Assembly: GCA_002419465.1 (NCBI GenBank)
Contig: DIGE01000009.1
Location: 1 to 64,000, forward strand
Length of the DNA: 64,000 nucleotides
Origin: Geobacter sp. UBA5730
GTDB taxonomy: Bacteria; Desulfobacterota; Desulfuromonadia; Geobacterales; Pseudopelobacteraceae
Direction: 5' to 3'
The number at the start of each line of letters is the position of its first letter. Within the stretch, counting starts at the first letter, position 1. Under the pieces are notes generated by a model. That model was not told where the DNA came from. It made no database searches and saw only the letters and a program-made list of their open reading frames with translations. Shown one piece after another: positions 14,616 through 24,505 of the stretch. The position numbers were made by a program, and so were the translations under genes.

Positions 14616-17385
14616 ACAGTTTGGCTGCTGTTTTTTCCATCTCAAAGGCCTCGATAATATCGCCGACCTTGATGTCGTTGTAGTTTTCCAACCCCATGCC
14701 GCACTCGTAGCCGGAGGCAACATCCTTTACATCATCCTTGAAGCGCCGCAGGGTTGCCAGCTTGCCCTGGTAGACCACCACGTTGTCGCGCAGCAGGCGG
14801 ACCTGGGCGTTGCGGACGATCTTGCCGTCCTGGACATAACAGCCGGCCACGTTGCCTGCCTTGGGAACCGAGAAGACTTCGCGGATCTCTGCCCGGCCCA
14901 GGTACTTCTCCTTGAAGACCGGATCCAGCAGACCTTCCATCGCCTTTTTAATGTCATCCACTGCGTCGTAAATCACGTTGTACAGGCGGATATCGACACC
15001 TTCCTTCTCTGCCATGGCCTGGGCCTTGACCTCGGGACGGATGTTGAAGCCGATGATGATGGCATTGGAGGCGGTTGCCAGATTGACGTCGGTCTCGGTA
15101 ATGGCGCCCACCGCCGTGTGGATCACATTCAGACGGACCGCTTCGGTCGACAGCTTGCGCAAGGTTTCGGCCACGGCCTCCACCGAACCCTGTACGTCGG
15201 CCTTGACAATCACATTGAGGTCCTTGACCTCGCCCTTCTGAATCTTCTCGTAGAGTTGCTCCAGGGACATCTTGGCATGCTTGGCCAGCTCGATCTCACG
15301 CTGCTTGATCTGGCGCAGGGTGGCAATCTCCTTGGCCTGTTTCTCATCGGTCATGGACACAAAGATATCACCGGCATCCGGTACGCCGGACAGACCGATC
15401 ACCTCAACCGGCATGGCCGGTCCAGCTTCGAGCACCCGATCGCCGCGGTCATTCTGCATGGCTCGCACCCGACCGGAATGAATGCCGACCACACAGTAGT
15501 CACCGGCCCGCAGGGTACCTTCCTGCACCAGCACCGTTGCCACCGGCCCGCGCCCCTTATCCAGCTTGCCTTCTACGACGGTTCCTTTGGCTGCCTTGTC
15601 AGGATTGGCCTTCAGGTCCATCATGTCGGCCTGCAGCAGGATCATCTCCAACAGCTCTTCCAAGTTCAGGCGCTGTTTGGCCGAAACCTCAACCATGGTT
15701 GTGTCGCCACCCCAATCAGAGGCAACGATCCCGTGTTCAGTCAACTCCTGCTTGACCTTTTCAGGCCGGGCATCAGGCTTGTCGATCTTGTTGATCGCCA
15801 CGATAATCGGCACGCCGGCAGCCTTAGAGTGGTTAATCGCCTCTCTGGTCTGGGGCATCACACCGTCGTCAGCCGCCACTACCAGAACAACGATATCGGT
15901 CACCTTGGCGCCCCGGGCCCGCATGGCGGTGAAGGCTTCGTGGCCAGGCGTATCCAGGAAGGTGATCTTGCGACCATGCAGCTCCACATCGTAGGCGCCG
16001 ATATGCTGGGTGATGCCGCCGGCCTCGCCGGCAATCACGTTGGCTTGACGGATGGCATCCAAAAGTGAGGTTTTACCATGGTCAACGTGACCCATGATGG
16101 TCACCACCGGTGGCCGCATCTGCAACAGTTCCGGCGCGTCAGGGGTAAACTCGAGGATTTCATCCAGGTCTACCGCAACGTTTTCCACCTCATAACCATA
16201 GTCAGAAGCCAGAATGACCGCGTTATCATGATCCAGTACATGATTGATGGTCACCATGGTGCCCATCTTCATCATGGCCTTGATCAGATCGGTGGCCTTG
16301 ATACCCATCCGCTTGGCAAGCTCACCAATGGTAATGGTCTCGGATATCCTGATGATCCGCTTGATGGCCTTGGGGGTGGTGAGCTCGGTCTGACCGGGCA
16401 GCTCACGCTCCTTACCCTTTTTGCGTGATTTATGGAACGGGTCGAACTGACGCTCCTCACCCAGCAAGGTCTGCTTGGTGAACTGTTCGCGTCCCTTGCC
16501 CTTGGCGGCAGCAGTCTTTTTGGCCTTGTCAGCGGCGGTATCCTTGGAAGGTCCGCCGGGCTTGCGGGCAGGACCGCCAGGACCCTTGCGGCGATCATCG
16601 CCCTGAGGCGGCAGATCGACCTGGGTCAGCTGTACCGGACGGGCTCCAGCCGGACGGGGTGCGCCACCATCACGGGATGGCCCAGCCGGACGGGGCGGAC
16701 GATTGTCAGTGGCGCCAGCCGGACGGGGCGGACGGTTATCGGTGCTACCAGCCGGACGCGGTCCGCGGTCGCCACCTGGGCCAGGGCCACGCCCCGGTTC
16801 ACGGCGGGTATTGCGGTATTCCGGCGTAATCGGAATCTCGATCCGTCCCAGGATGCGGGCCTGTGTGGCACTGGCCCGGGCAGGTTGGGGTGGGGTCGTC
16901 TCGGCCGATGCCGTGACAACGGCAGGTTTCTCAGCAACAGAGGCGGAGGTCGTTGGCCCGGCGGACGGTGCTGCCGGAGCAACGGGTTGCGGTTCAGCAG
17001 CAACAGCGACTGGGGCAGCAACCAGCTCAGGTTGTGGTTCAACAGCCTGGGGCTCGGCGTCCTTCCTTTCCACAGGTTTTTTCTCAACCACTGCCTGTGG
17101 AGGTGGCACCGGTTCAGCAGCCTGTTCAACCGGCTCTGCTGCTGCAGCCTCTTCACTGGCTGACGGCTTGGCTGCCCGGCGCCGCACCACGGTAGGATTA
17201 ACCCGCACTTCGGCAGGGCCGTCGGATTCTTTCGGCTGAGGAGCCATGAGCTTGGCCACCGCCTCGTCATCAACGGTGTTTGCGCCCGACTTGACGTCGT
17301 AGCCAAATGTCTTCAACCGGGCAATCACCTCTTTCGTCTCGATGCCCAGCTTTTCTGCCAAATTGCTCACCCGGGTTTTGCTCAT
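14614..17385 (-). CDS. infB: Translation initiation factor IF-2
   Basis: A 923-aa IF-2: short N-terminal IF2_N domain, a long Pro/Ala/Arg-rich linker (about residues 60-290), a second IF2_N domain, then the GTPase domain (VTIMGHVDHGKTSLLDAI, DTPGHEAFTAMRARG, NKID) and C-terminal domains C1-C2. It delivers fMet-tRNA to the 30S subunit. The linker contains tandem copies of a roughly 14-residue unit with core RPAG(S/A)TDNRPP (about 16,650-16,780), unusually regular for this region. The ATG overlaps the stop of the YlxR gene (ATGA). Confidence 0.97.
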   Translation of the reverse strand: MSKTRVSNLAEKLGIETKEVIARLKTFGYDVKSGANTVDDEAVAKLMAPQPKESDGPAEVRVNPTVVRRRAAKPSASEEAAAAEPVEQAAEPVPPPQAVVEKKPVERKDAEPQAVEPQPELVAAPVAVAAEPQPVAPAAPSAGPTTSASVAEKPAVVTASAETTPPQPARASATQARILGRIEIPITPEYRNTRREPGRGPGPGGDRGPRPAGSTDNRPPRPAGATDNRPPRPAGPSRDGGAPRPAGARPVQLTQVDLPPQGDDRRKGPGGPARKPGGPSKDTAADKAKKTAAAKGKGREQFTKQTLLGEERQFDPFHKSRKKGKERELPGQTELTTPKAIKRIIRISETITIGELAKRMGIKATDLIKAMMKMGTMVTINHVLDHDNAVILASDYGYEVENVAVDLDEILEFTPDAPELLQMRPPVVTIMGHVDHGKTSLLDAIRQANVIAGEAGGITQHIGAYDVELHGRKITFLDTPGHEAFTAMRARGAKVTDIVVLVVAADDGVMPQTREAINHSKAAGVPIIVAINKIDKPDARPEKVKQELTEHGIVASDWGGDTTMVEVSAKQRLNLEELLEMILLQADMMDLKANPDKAAKGTVVEGKLDKGRGPVATVLVQEGTLRAGDYCVVGIHSGRVRAMQNDRGDRVLEAGPAMPVEVIGLSGVPDAGDIFVSMTDEKQAKEIATLRQIKQREIELAKHAKMSLEQLYEKIQKGEVKDLNVIVKADVQGSVEAVAETLRKLSTEAVRLNVIHTAVGAITETDVNLATASNAIIIGFNIRPEVKAQAMAEKEGVDIRLYNVIYDAVDDIKKAMEGLLDPVFKEKYLGRAEIREVFSVPKAGNVAGCYVQDGKIVRNAQVRLLRDNVVVYQGKLATLRRFKDDVKDVASGYECGMGLENYNDIKVGDIIEAFEMEKTAAKL

Positions 17386-17993
17386 CTCCCGCTATCCTCC
17401 TCCAGGTAATTCCTGTATCGCGCTATTTCTCTGATCAATGATCGGCTGAACCCTGGCGACATGATGGCCACCATGCTTCGGTCCGATTCCTTGCCCAACA
17501 ACATGCCCAACGCTTCTTTGGTCAACACCCGCTCTACCGGCAGACCGGCCCGACAGGCAAGCCCCTCGAACTTCTCGGCTATGGCAGGCGAAATATCCTG
17601 TGACAACACCAGCAAACCGGGGTGATGAGCCCCCTTCAAGGTCCGTTCAACGGCGTCTCCACCGGAGACTGCCGCACCAGCCTTGTTTGCAAGTGCCAGA
17701 TAGCCGCTGATCCGACGCTCCATCTGTTCCTGCACCAACAGATCCAGCGATGCGCTGTCAACCACAGCCGCCGCTCCCTTGAAGGATCGGCCGAACTGGC
17801 GACGCTTGGCGGCATCCAGCAAACAGCGTCTGGCGATGCAGGTATAGGCGCCACGCCCCGGCAACTTATCCCCAAGATCGGGGGTCACGCTGCCGTCCGG
17901 TGCCAGCACGAAGCGCAGGAAACTACTCTTGCCGCCCTCGCGACGGCAGGCGATACAGCTGCGCTGGGGACCGCCCTGTGGCTCACGGCCCAT
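17382..17993 (-). CDS. YlxR (RnpM-like) fused to an L7Ae/YlxQ-like domain (203 aa)
   Basis: The first ~85 residues are a YlxR (DUF448) domain: QRSCIACRREGGKSSFLRFV and PGRGAYTCIARRCLLDA. The rest (ISGYLALANKAGAAVSGGDA onward) looks like an L7Ae/L30e RNA-binding fold, the YlxQ type. In Bacillus the two are separate genes between nusA and infB; here they are one protein, as in several deltaproteobacteria. YlxR is known as an RNase P RNA-binding modulator in Firmicutes. It starts 3 bp after nusA and overlaps infB by 4 bp. Confidence 0.85.
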   Translation of the reverse strand: MGREPQGGPQRSCIACRREGGKSSFLRFVLAPDGSVTPDLGDKLPGRGAYTCIARRCLLDAAKRRQFGRSFKGAAAVVDSASLDLLVQEQMERRISGYLALANKAGAAVSGGDAVERTLKGAHHPGLLVLSQDISPAIAEKFEGLACRAGLPVERVLTKEALGMLLGKESDRSMVAIMSPGFSRSLIREIARYRNYLEEDSGR

Positions 17994-17996
17994 CGA

Positions 17997-19166
17997 CTAC
18001 TCCTTGTCGGCCTCCGCCTGCTGGCTGGCAGCTTCATCGCTGACAATCTCATCAGCAACAGACGCCTCTTCTTCCGGCTCATCCACCTGCGTGCCGTCGA
18101 AAGAAGCGAACTCCTCAACCTCTTCCTCGGTGTCCTTGGCCTCGCTCTTGATATCGATGCGGCAACCGGTCAGACGGGCCGCCAGACTGACGTTCTGTCC
18201 CCGCTTGCCGATAGCCAGCGAGAGCTGGTCATCCGGCACGATCACTTCCAGCGTGCGCTGTTCCTCGTCCATAAACACTTTGGTAACCTGGGCGGGCGAC
18301 AGTGCGTTGCAGACAAAACGGGCCATATCACCTGACCAGGGGATGATATCGATCTTTTCACCGCGCAGTTCGGAGACCACGTTTTGAACCCGTGAACCGC
18401 GCATGCCAACGCAGGCTCCCACCGGGTCGACGTCACGATCGTGGGAGGCCACGGCAATCTTGGCACGGCTGCCCGGATCACGCACCACGTTAACGATCTC
18501 AACGATTCCTTCGCTGATTTCCGGCACCTCGGCCTCAAACAGGTTGGCCAGCATCTGGGGATGGGTACGAGACAGCACGATCTGGGGGCCCTTGGTGGTC
18601 ATACCCACATCGGTAATCATGGCGCGGATGCGATCGCCGGGGCGGTACACCTCGCGGGGCATCTGCTCCTTGGAAGGCAGGATCGCCTCGGCACGGCCCA
18701 GGTCAATCAGCAGGTCGCCCCGCTCAAAACGGCGCACCTGGCCGGTGACGATCTCCCACTGACGGTCCTTATATTCGTTGAACACGGTCTCCCGCTCAGC
18801 CTCACGGACCTTCTGAATGATGACCTGCTTGGCGGTCTGGGCGGCAATCCGGCCAAAATCGCTGGAATCAATCTTTTCCCCCAGCTCATCGCCGATCTCG
18901 CACTCCGGATCCATCTCATGGGCCTCGTCCAGCGAGATTTCAGTGTAGGAATCCTGCACCTCATCCACGACGACCACGTATTCAAACAGCTCAACCTCGC
19001 CGGTATCGGGATTGAAGTGGGCTTCCAGGTTCCTGGTGTTGCGATATTTCTTGTTGGCGGCCGACAGGACTGCCTGCTCCATCGCCTCCACGACCACCTG
19101 ACGGTCGATCCCCTTTTCCTTGACGATCTGCTCGATGGCCTGCTTAAGGTTGACGTTGGTATCCAC
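17997..19166 (-). CDS. nusA: Transcription termination/antitermination factor NusA
   Basis: A 389-aa NusA: an N-terminal RNA polymerase-binding domain (VNLKQAIEQIVKEKGIDR), S1 (GQVRRFERGDLLIDLGRAEA), and two KH domains (VGACVGMRGSRVQNVVSEL, LAIGKRGQNVSLAARLTG). It binds RNA polymerase and nascent RNA to control pausing and termination. The C-terminal ~45 residues are highly acidic (EEEVEEFASF, DEPEEEASV), with no full extra acidic repeats as in E. coli. It lies between rimP and ylxR. Confidence 0.96.
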   Translation of the reverse strand: MDTNVNLKQAIEQIVKEKGIDRQVVVEAMEQAVLSAANKKYRNTRNLEAHFNPDTGEVELFEYVVVVDEVQDSYTEISLDEAHEMDPECEIGDELGEKIDSSDFGRIAAQTAKQVIIQKVREAERETVFNEYKDRQWEIVTGQVRRFERGDLLIDLGRAEAILPSKEQMPREVYRPGDRIRAMITDVGMTTKGPQIVLSRTHPQMLANLFEAEVPEISEGIVEIVNVVRDPGSRAKIAVASHDRDVDPVGACVGMRGSRVQNVVSELRGEKIDIIPWSGDMARFVCNALSPAQVTKVFMDEEQRTLEVIVPDDQLSLAIGKRGQNVSLAARLTGCRIDIKSEAKDTEEEVEEFASFDGTQVDEPEEEASVADEIVSDEAASQQAEADKE

Positions 19167-19219
19167 GGTACAAATCTCCTTACCTTATAAATGCGGATGA
19201 AAATGAAAAGCGCGTTGCG

Positions 19220-19699
19220 TTAAAACTCAAAGGCCAGATGCGCCTTGGCCATTTTATCCAGCGGGATGCGGGCCAACTGGCCCTCTTTCAGATGCAGCAC
19301 CACGAACTCACCCTCGACAGCTTGAATGGTGCCCAAAAAGGTCTTGCGCCGGTTACCCTGCTCATCCTGAAAAAGTTCACTGGTCTTGATCTGGGCCAGA
19401 CGGCCCTGAAACCGTGCAAAATCCTCCAGCTTCTTCAGGGGACGTTCCAAGCCGGGGGATGAAACCTCCAGACTGTAACGATCGGGAATGCAATCATCCA
19501 CATCCAGAGTCAGGGACAACTCGCGGCTTACCTCGGCGCAATCATCAAGGTTCACCCCGCCAGGCTTGTCAATGTACACGCACAGGATGTGTCTGCGCCC
19601 TGCCTGCTTGAACTCGAGGTCAACCAGCTCAAGACCAAGGGTGTCTAGAATCGGCTGTGCCAGCTCGGTTACTCGCTGTGGTATGTCAACTCCTGCCAT
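19220..19699 (-). CDS. rimP: Ribosome maturation factor RimP
   Basis: A 159-aa RimP, needed for 30S assembly. Motifs are LELVDLEFKQAGRRHILCVY, IDKPGGVNLDDCAEVSREL and YSLEVSSPGLERPLKK. I use the ATG at 19699 (MAGVDIPQRV). An open frame extends 27 codons upstream but runs through a terminator hairpin and is not conserved-looking. It is the first gene of the rimP-nusA-ylxR-infB-rbfA-nrnA-truB-rpsO-pnp series. Confidence 0.93.
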   Translation of the reverse strand: MAGVDIPQRVTELAQPILDTLGLELVDLEFKQAGRRHILCVYIDKPGGVNLDDCAEVSRELSLTLDVDDCIPDRYSLEVSSPGLERPLKKLEDFARFQGRLAQIKTSELFQDEQGNRRKTFLGTIQAVEGEFVVLHLKEGQLARIPLDKMAKAHLAFEF

Positions 19700-19712
19700 G
19701 GCGACCCTGCTC

Positions 19713-19746
19713 CAATAAAAAAGTGGGCCTTGCGAGCCCACTTTGC
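19713..19746 (-). terminator. Terminator between the 2-oxoglutarate dehydrogenase gene and rimP
   Basis: AAGTGGGC pairs with GCCCACTT; on the minus strand the stem is followed by TTTTTTATT. It ends 14 bp before the rimP start, so it either ends the upstream sucA transcript or acts as a leader attenuator for the nusA operon. Confidence 0.75.
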
Positions 19747-19829
19747 TGAAAACGAACAAAATGTAGTTAGCCAATAGCACAGCTTAAGCAGGGTTGCAAG
19801 GATTTTTTACTGTTTTGGTGCGGACTCAA

Positions 19830-22532
19830 CTAGCGGCCACAGGCCGTTGCCAACAGCTCCTGCTGTTGTTGTTCATGCAGCTGGTGTGAGCCGACCGCCG
19901 GGGCGCTGTCAGCCTCTCGGCCGATATATGCCAGCGGGCCAACGAGTGGCTCCAGCAGAGGCCGGATAAAGCGCCAGGCCCCCATATTTTCAGGCTCTTC
20001 CTGAACCCAGCTGGCTGGACACCCAGCCGGCAACCCCTTCAGCAACTGGACCAGCTTTTCACTGCGTAGCGGATAGAGCTGCTCCACCCGCACGACAACG
20101 ACATCGTCACGCCCCTGCTCTGTAAGCGCCGCCTGCAGTCCGTACCAAAGCTTGCCGCTGCACAGCAGCAGACGCCGGGCACGGGACAGGTCACCGGACA
20201 GCAGCAGCTCCTGAAAACAAGTTACAGCTGTCAACTCGTCACGATGACTCACACAAACCGGATGACGCAGCAGCGACTTGGGAGTAAACACCACCAGCGG
20301 TTTGCGGAACGGTTGCATTACCTGACGCCGCAGTAAATGGAACAACTGGGCCGGCGTGCTGGGCTGTGCCACCAGGAGATTGTTGCGAGCGCACAGTTGC
20401 AAGTAGCGTTCAATCCGGGCGCTGGAATGTTCGGCCCCCTGCCCCTCGTAGCCGTGAGGCAGCAACAGCACCAGACCGCTGGCGCGGTTCCACTTGGTCT
20501 CGCCGCTGGCGATGAACTGGTCGATGATCACCTGGGCGCCATTGGCAAAATCACCGAACTGGGCCTCCCAAAGGCAAAGCCCCTGCGGGGTTTCCAGTGA
20601 ATAACCGTATTCAAATCCCAACACTCCGCTCTCCGACAGTAGACTGTCATACACCGAAAAACGGCTGTCATGCTGCCCGGCCAACCGGGCCAGCGGGATA
20701 AAGGGACGGCCGTCGCCGGCATCATAGAGTACGGCATGTCGGTGATTGAAGGTGCCTCGCCGGGAATCCTGCCCTGAAAGCCGTATCGGCGCACCTTCGG
20801 ACAACAAACTGGCGTAGGCCAGGGTCTCGGCGGTGCCCCAGTCTATGCCGTTCCCTTCCAACACCGTCTCCCTGCGCTTATTGAGCATGGTTTGCAGCTT
20901 GGGGTGCGGCGTAAAACCATCAGGTAGTTCGGTCAGTTGGCGGGCCAGCGCCTGCAGGCTCTCGCCAGCGACTCCGGTGGGCTGATCCCAGGGACGGTAC
21001 TCACGTTCAAAGCCGTCCCACAGGTCTTTAAAACCGATCGCAAGAGGTTTGAGCGGGCTGGTCAGGGCCTTTTCCAACTGCTCACTCACCTGCCGGACCA
21101 AACCATCCAGCTCCGTAGCGGCAAACCCCTCTTCAGCCAGATGGGCAGCGTAGATCCTGTTCACCGGCAGGCGCTCCGCAATGGCCCGGTAACGCACCGG
21201 CTCGGTAAAGGCCGGTTCATCTCCCTCGTTATGACCGTGGCGACGATAGCAGATCAGCTCAAGCACCACATCGCGGCCAAAGCGCTGTCGGTATTCCAGC
21301 GCCAGCCCTGCGGCGTAGACGGCAGCCTCCGGCGTCTCGCCATGCACATGAAAAATCGGACAGGCCAGCATCTTGGCAACATCGGTGGCATAGCGGGTTG
21401 AACGGGCGTCCCTGGGCAGGGTGGTAAAACCGATCTGGTTATTGATCACCAGATGCAGGGTGCCGCCGGTGCGGTAGCCCTCCAACTGGGACATGTTCAG
21501 CACTTCAGCCACCAGCCCCTGACCGGCGAAGGCGGCATCACCATGCACCAGGAGCGGCAGCACCCGCCGCCAGCCGTCGGCGCCGGCCCGTTCCTGACGG
21601 GCGCGGCACTTGCCCTCCACCACCGGATTGACCGCCTCCAGATGGCTGGGGTTAGAGGCCAGCATCAAATGCAGTCTGCCGTCCTGCAGCTCCAGATCAG
21701 TGGAATAGCCTTTGTGATATTTGACATCGCCATCCCCCACAAACCCGAAGGACAGCGTATCCTTGAACTCGGCAAAAATGTTCTCATACGGCTTGCCGAA
21801 CAGGTGTGCCAGCACGTTCAAGCGACCACGGTGCGCCATCCCCAACACCAGGTCATGAATGCCGCTGGCCGGACAGGCTTGGACCAGGGCATCCAGCACC
21901 GGGATCAGGGTCTCGCCCCCTTCCAGGGAAAACCGTTTCTGTCCGGGGAAACGACGATGCAGAAACGTTTCAAACAGCACCGCCTGATGCAGCTTCTCCA
22001 GCACCCGCAGCTTTGTTGCAGGACCAAGGGCTGGCCGGTTGCGGCCCGGCTCCATCCGATCAATCAGCCACTGACGCTCGTCCGGGTCCTGGATATGCAT
22101 GAATTCCACGCCGATTTCACGGCAATAGGTCTCCTGGAGGACCGACAGATACTCCCGCAGGGTGGCCTGTTGCAGATGGTGACGCCGGGTGGTAAAGACG
22201 GTTTCGAGATCGGACCGTTCAAGACCAAAGGCCTCCAGCTCCAACATCGGCAAGCTCTGAGGACAGCTGGCCAGCGGGTCGGTACAGGCAAGCAGATGCC
22301 CGATATCGCGATACCGATAGATCAGTGACTGCAGGCCGGAATGCTTGAGTGCCATAGCCGGATTGCGGCAACAGCCCTCCAGATTGCCGTTGGCTTCCTG
22401 ACCCAGCTGGTAGCCGGCAAAAAAACGGGCCCAATCCGACGGCAGCTGCTCGCCACGCTGCCAGGCAGCCTGCATGGTTTCAAGCAGAACCTCCGGCAGT
22501 CCTGCCAGAAAATCCAGGTCGTGCGCACCCAT
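19830..22532 (-). CDS. sucA: 2-oxoglutarate dehydrogenase E1 component
   Basis: A 900-aa thiamine-diphosphate enzyme of the OGDH E1 family. It has LGMAHRGRLNVLAHLFGKPY, GDGDVKYHKGYS, and the C-terminal transketolase-like pyrimidine domain with LLPHGYEGQGAEHSSARIER. It decarboxylates 2-oxoglutarate and passes the succinyl group to an E2 lipoyl domain. The ATG at 22532 (MGAHDLDFLAGLPE) follows AAGGAG at 5 nt and is preferred to one ten codons upstream. No E2 (sucB) or E3 gene is adjacent, so the partners must be encoded elsewhere. Confidence 0.93.
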   Translation of the reverse strand: MGAHDLDFLAGLPEVLLETMQAAWQRGEQLPSDWARFFAGYQLGQEANGNLEGCCRNPAMALKHSGLQSLIYRYRDIGHLLACTDPLASCPQSLPMLELEAFGLERSDLETVFTTRRHHLQQATLREYLSVLQETYCREIGVEFMHIQDPDERQWLIDRMEPGRNRPALGPATKLRVLEKLHQAVLFETFLHRRFPGQKRFSLEGGETLIPVLDALVQACPASGIHDLVLGMAHRGRLNVLAHLFGKPYENIFAEFKDTLSFGFVGDGDVKYHKGYSTDLELQDGRLHLMLASNPSHLEAVNPVVEGKCRARQERAGADGWRRVLPLLVHGDAAFAGQGLVAEVLNMSQLEGYRTGGTLHLVINNQIGFTTLPRDARSTRYATDVAKMLACPIFHVHGETPEAAVYAAGLALEYRQRFGRDVVLELICYRRHGHNEGDEPAFTEPVRYRAIAERLPVNRIYAAHLAEEGFAATELDGLVRQVSEQLEKALTSPLKPLAIGFKDLWDGFEREYRPWDQPTGVAGESLQALARQLTELPDGFTPHPKLQTMLNKRRETVLEGNGIDWGTAETLAYASLLSEGAPIRLSGQDSRRGTFNHRHAVLYDAGDGRPFIPLARLAGQHDSRFSVYDSLLSESGVLGFEYGYSLETPQGLCLWEAQFGDFANGAQVIIDQFIASGETKWNRASGLVLLLPHGYEGQGAEHSSARIERYLQLCARNNLLVAQPSTPAQLFHLLRRQVMQPFRKPLVVFTPKSLLRHPVCVSHRDELTAVTCFQELLLSGDLSRARRLLLCSGKLWYGLQAALTEQGRDDVVVVRVEQLYPLRSEKLVQLLKGLPAGCPASWVQEEPENMGAWRFIRPLLEPLVGPLAYIGREADSAPAVGSHQLHEQQQQELLATACGR

Positions 22533-22880
22533 GGTTACTCCTTTGTGACAATCGTCCAGCACAGTCTACCATAAATGATTACGGCCTGCATGGCCGCTCA
22601 GTTTTCTGTGAGGCCTGTTGACAGTGGAGCAGTCATCAATAGAGTGATTTTTTGCCGCCACCGGAACGTTGGCAGAGACGCTGGCAAGAAAGGACCATCT
22701 GTGATGTGCCGTTGGCAGAAGACAGCCATATCAACCACCCTGTTGGGATCTGTTCGCAGGCACCGCAGCCCTGGCCTATAACCGGATATTCGTTCATTGT
22801 GGGTCTGGCCTTTCTGGCCATCATTCCGTTCCTGTTACTGCTGAAACGTCCCAAACATCAGACCGGCCCCCTGGAGTTTC
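22533..22880. other. Intergenic region with possible remnant of a membrane transporter
   Basis: No intact gene lies here. On the plus strand about 22778-22872 reads ITGYSFIVGLAFLAIIPFLL followed by LLKRPKHQTGP, which resembles the last TM helix and basic tail of an MFS-type permease. Upstream sequence in the same frame is not recognisable and there is no start or RBS, so this is at most a decayed 3' end. The start of the divergently read sucA upstream region is also included. Confidence 0.35.
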
Positions 22881-24359
22881 CTAGTCCAGGCCTTTCTCAG
22901 CCAGCTCGATGGCTCGCCGCACCGCCATGGCCTTGTTGACCGTCTCCTGCCATTCGGCGGTGGGGTCGGAATCGGCCACGATACCGGCTCCGGCCTGCAG
23001 GTGTACCTTGCCGTCCCTGACCACCAGGGTGCGGATGGCAATCGCCAGGTCCATGTTGCCTGAGTAGGAAAAATACCCCACTGCACCGCCATAGACCCCG
23101 CGCCGCATCGGCTCCAACTCGTCAATGATCTGCATGGCCCGGATCTTGGGGGCGCCGGAAAGGGTGCCGGCCGGGAAGGTGGCCCGCACCAGATCGAAGG
23201 CATCCCGACCGCCGGTCAGTTCACCCCGTACGTTGGACACGATATGCATGACATGCGAATACCGCTCGATCACCATCAACTCGCTGACTTCAACGCTGCC
23301 GGTGCGGCAAACCCGGCCCAGGTCATTGCGGCCCAGATCCACCAGCATGACATGCTCGGCCCGCTCCTTGGGATCGGCCAACAGTTCATCGGCCAAACGC
23401 TGGTCATCCTCCGGCGTTGTCCCGCGGGGACGGGTGCCGGCGATCGGCCGCAGCTCCACCTTGGTACCCTCCTTGCGCACCATCACCTCTGGCGAGGCAC
23501 CCACCACCGTGGTATCGTCGCAGCGCAAAAAAAACATGTAAGGGGACGGGTTGAGGGTGCGCAGCACCCGGTAGATATCAAAGGGATCAACGGTCAGATC
23601 ACCGCTGAAGCGTTGGGAAAGCACGATCTGAATAATATCACCGGATCGCACATATTCCTTGCAGCGCTCCACCGCAGTTTCAAACCCGGCCTGGCTGATG
23701 TTGGAACTGAATCCCACCGAACCGCTGGCAGGCCGGGTGGCCGCACTAACCGCCAGCGGGCTGCGCAGCTTGGCCACCAGGGTATCAATCCGGTCAACCG
23801 CCTGTTGGTAGACTTCCTCCAGTGACAGGCTGCCGTCCAGATGGGCGGTAGCCACCACCTGAATCTTCTGCTTGACGTTGTCGAAGATCAGCAACGAATC
23901 GGTGATCATGAAGAACGAGTCCCAGGCGCCGATACTGTCAGGGCGCTGCGTGGGCAACTGTTCGAAATGCCGCACCATATCATACCCCAGGTAGCCGACC
24001 GCACCACCCACAAAACGGGGCAATCCTGCCACCTCCACCGGTTGGTAGCCGGCCAGAATATCACGCACCACCGTGGTGGGATCATCGACCTCCAGCTGTT
24101 CGCTGCCGTCTCTACGCAACAGCTCCACCTGCCGTCCTTTGGAGCGGACAATCAGCAATGGGCTGGCCCCCAGGAAGGAATAACGGGCCCATTTCTCGCC
24201 CCCCTCGATACTCTCAAGCAGAAAGGAATGGCGGCCATCATCAATCTTGCGAAAGGCGGTCACCGGAGTATCCATGTCGGCCATGATCTCGCGATAGACC
24301 GGCACCAGATTTCCCTGGGTTGCAAGCTGGCAGAAGGTGTTAAAATCGGGTGATATCAT
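22881..24359 (-). CDS. trpE: Anthranilate synthase component I
   Basis: A 492-aa chorismate-utilising enzyme. FLLESIEGGEKWARYSFLG contains the LLES motif that binds feedback-inhibiting tryptophan. The catalytic half has PSPYMFFLRC, LRPIAGTRPRG, LVDLGRNDLGRVC and SGAPKIRAMQIID. With the TrpG amidotransferase it makes anthranilate from chorismate and glutamine, the first step of tryptophan synthesis. No trpG or other trp gene lies next to it in the window. The ATG at 24359 follows GGAG; I see no trp leader peptide or T-box. Confidence 0.95.
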   Translation of the reverse strand: MISPDFNTFCQLATQGNLVPVYREIMADMDTPVTAFRKIDDGRHSFLLESIEGGEKWARYSFLGASPLLIVRSKGRQVELLRRDGSEQLEVDDPTTVVRDILAGYQPVEVAGLPRFVGGAVGYLGYDMVRHFEQLPTQRPDSIGAWDSFFMITDSLLIFDNVKQKIQVVATAHLDGSLSLEEVYQQAVDRIDTLVAKLRSPLAVSAATRPASGSVGFSSNISQAGFETAVERCKEYVRSGDIIQIVLSQRFSGDLTVDPFDIYRVLRTLNPSPYMFFLRCDDTTVVGASPEVMVRKEGTKVELRPIAGTRPRGTTPEDDQRLADELLADPKERAEHVMLVDLGRNDLGRVCRTGSVEVSELMVIERYSHVMHIVSNVRGELTGGRDAFDLVRATFPAGTLSGAPKIRAMQIIDELEPMRRGVYGGAVGYFSYSGNMDLAIAIRTLVVRDGKVHLQAGAGIVADSDPTAEWQETVNKAMAVRRAIELAEKGLD

Positions 24360-24445
24360 AGGCTTCTCCGTAATGAAAAATCAGCCGTGACGCTAGCATA
24401 GGGGGGTACGGCTGTCAATGTTGCAACAAGGCGCCGATTGACGAC

Positions 24446-24473
24446 TTTGCATTGTTTGAAGTTGTGCTATACT
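24446..24473 (+). promoter_or_regulatory. Candidate promoter of cheV
   Basis: TATACT (24468-24473) is a good -10 box and TTTGCA (24446-24451) a weak -35 with a 16-bp spacer, 32 bp before the cheV start. This is judged by eye only. Confidence 0.4.
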
Positions 24474-24505
24474 CCTCCACATCCTCAACCCTCCGGAGAC
24501 AAGCA

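Noticed and set aside
14472..14723. 83-codon minus-strand frame between infB and rbfA
   Set aside because: Its codons are the palindromic element plus an out-of-frame copy of the infB 3' end.
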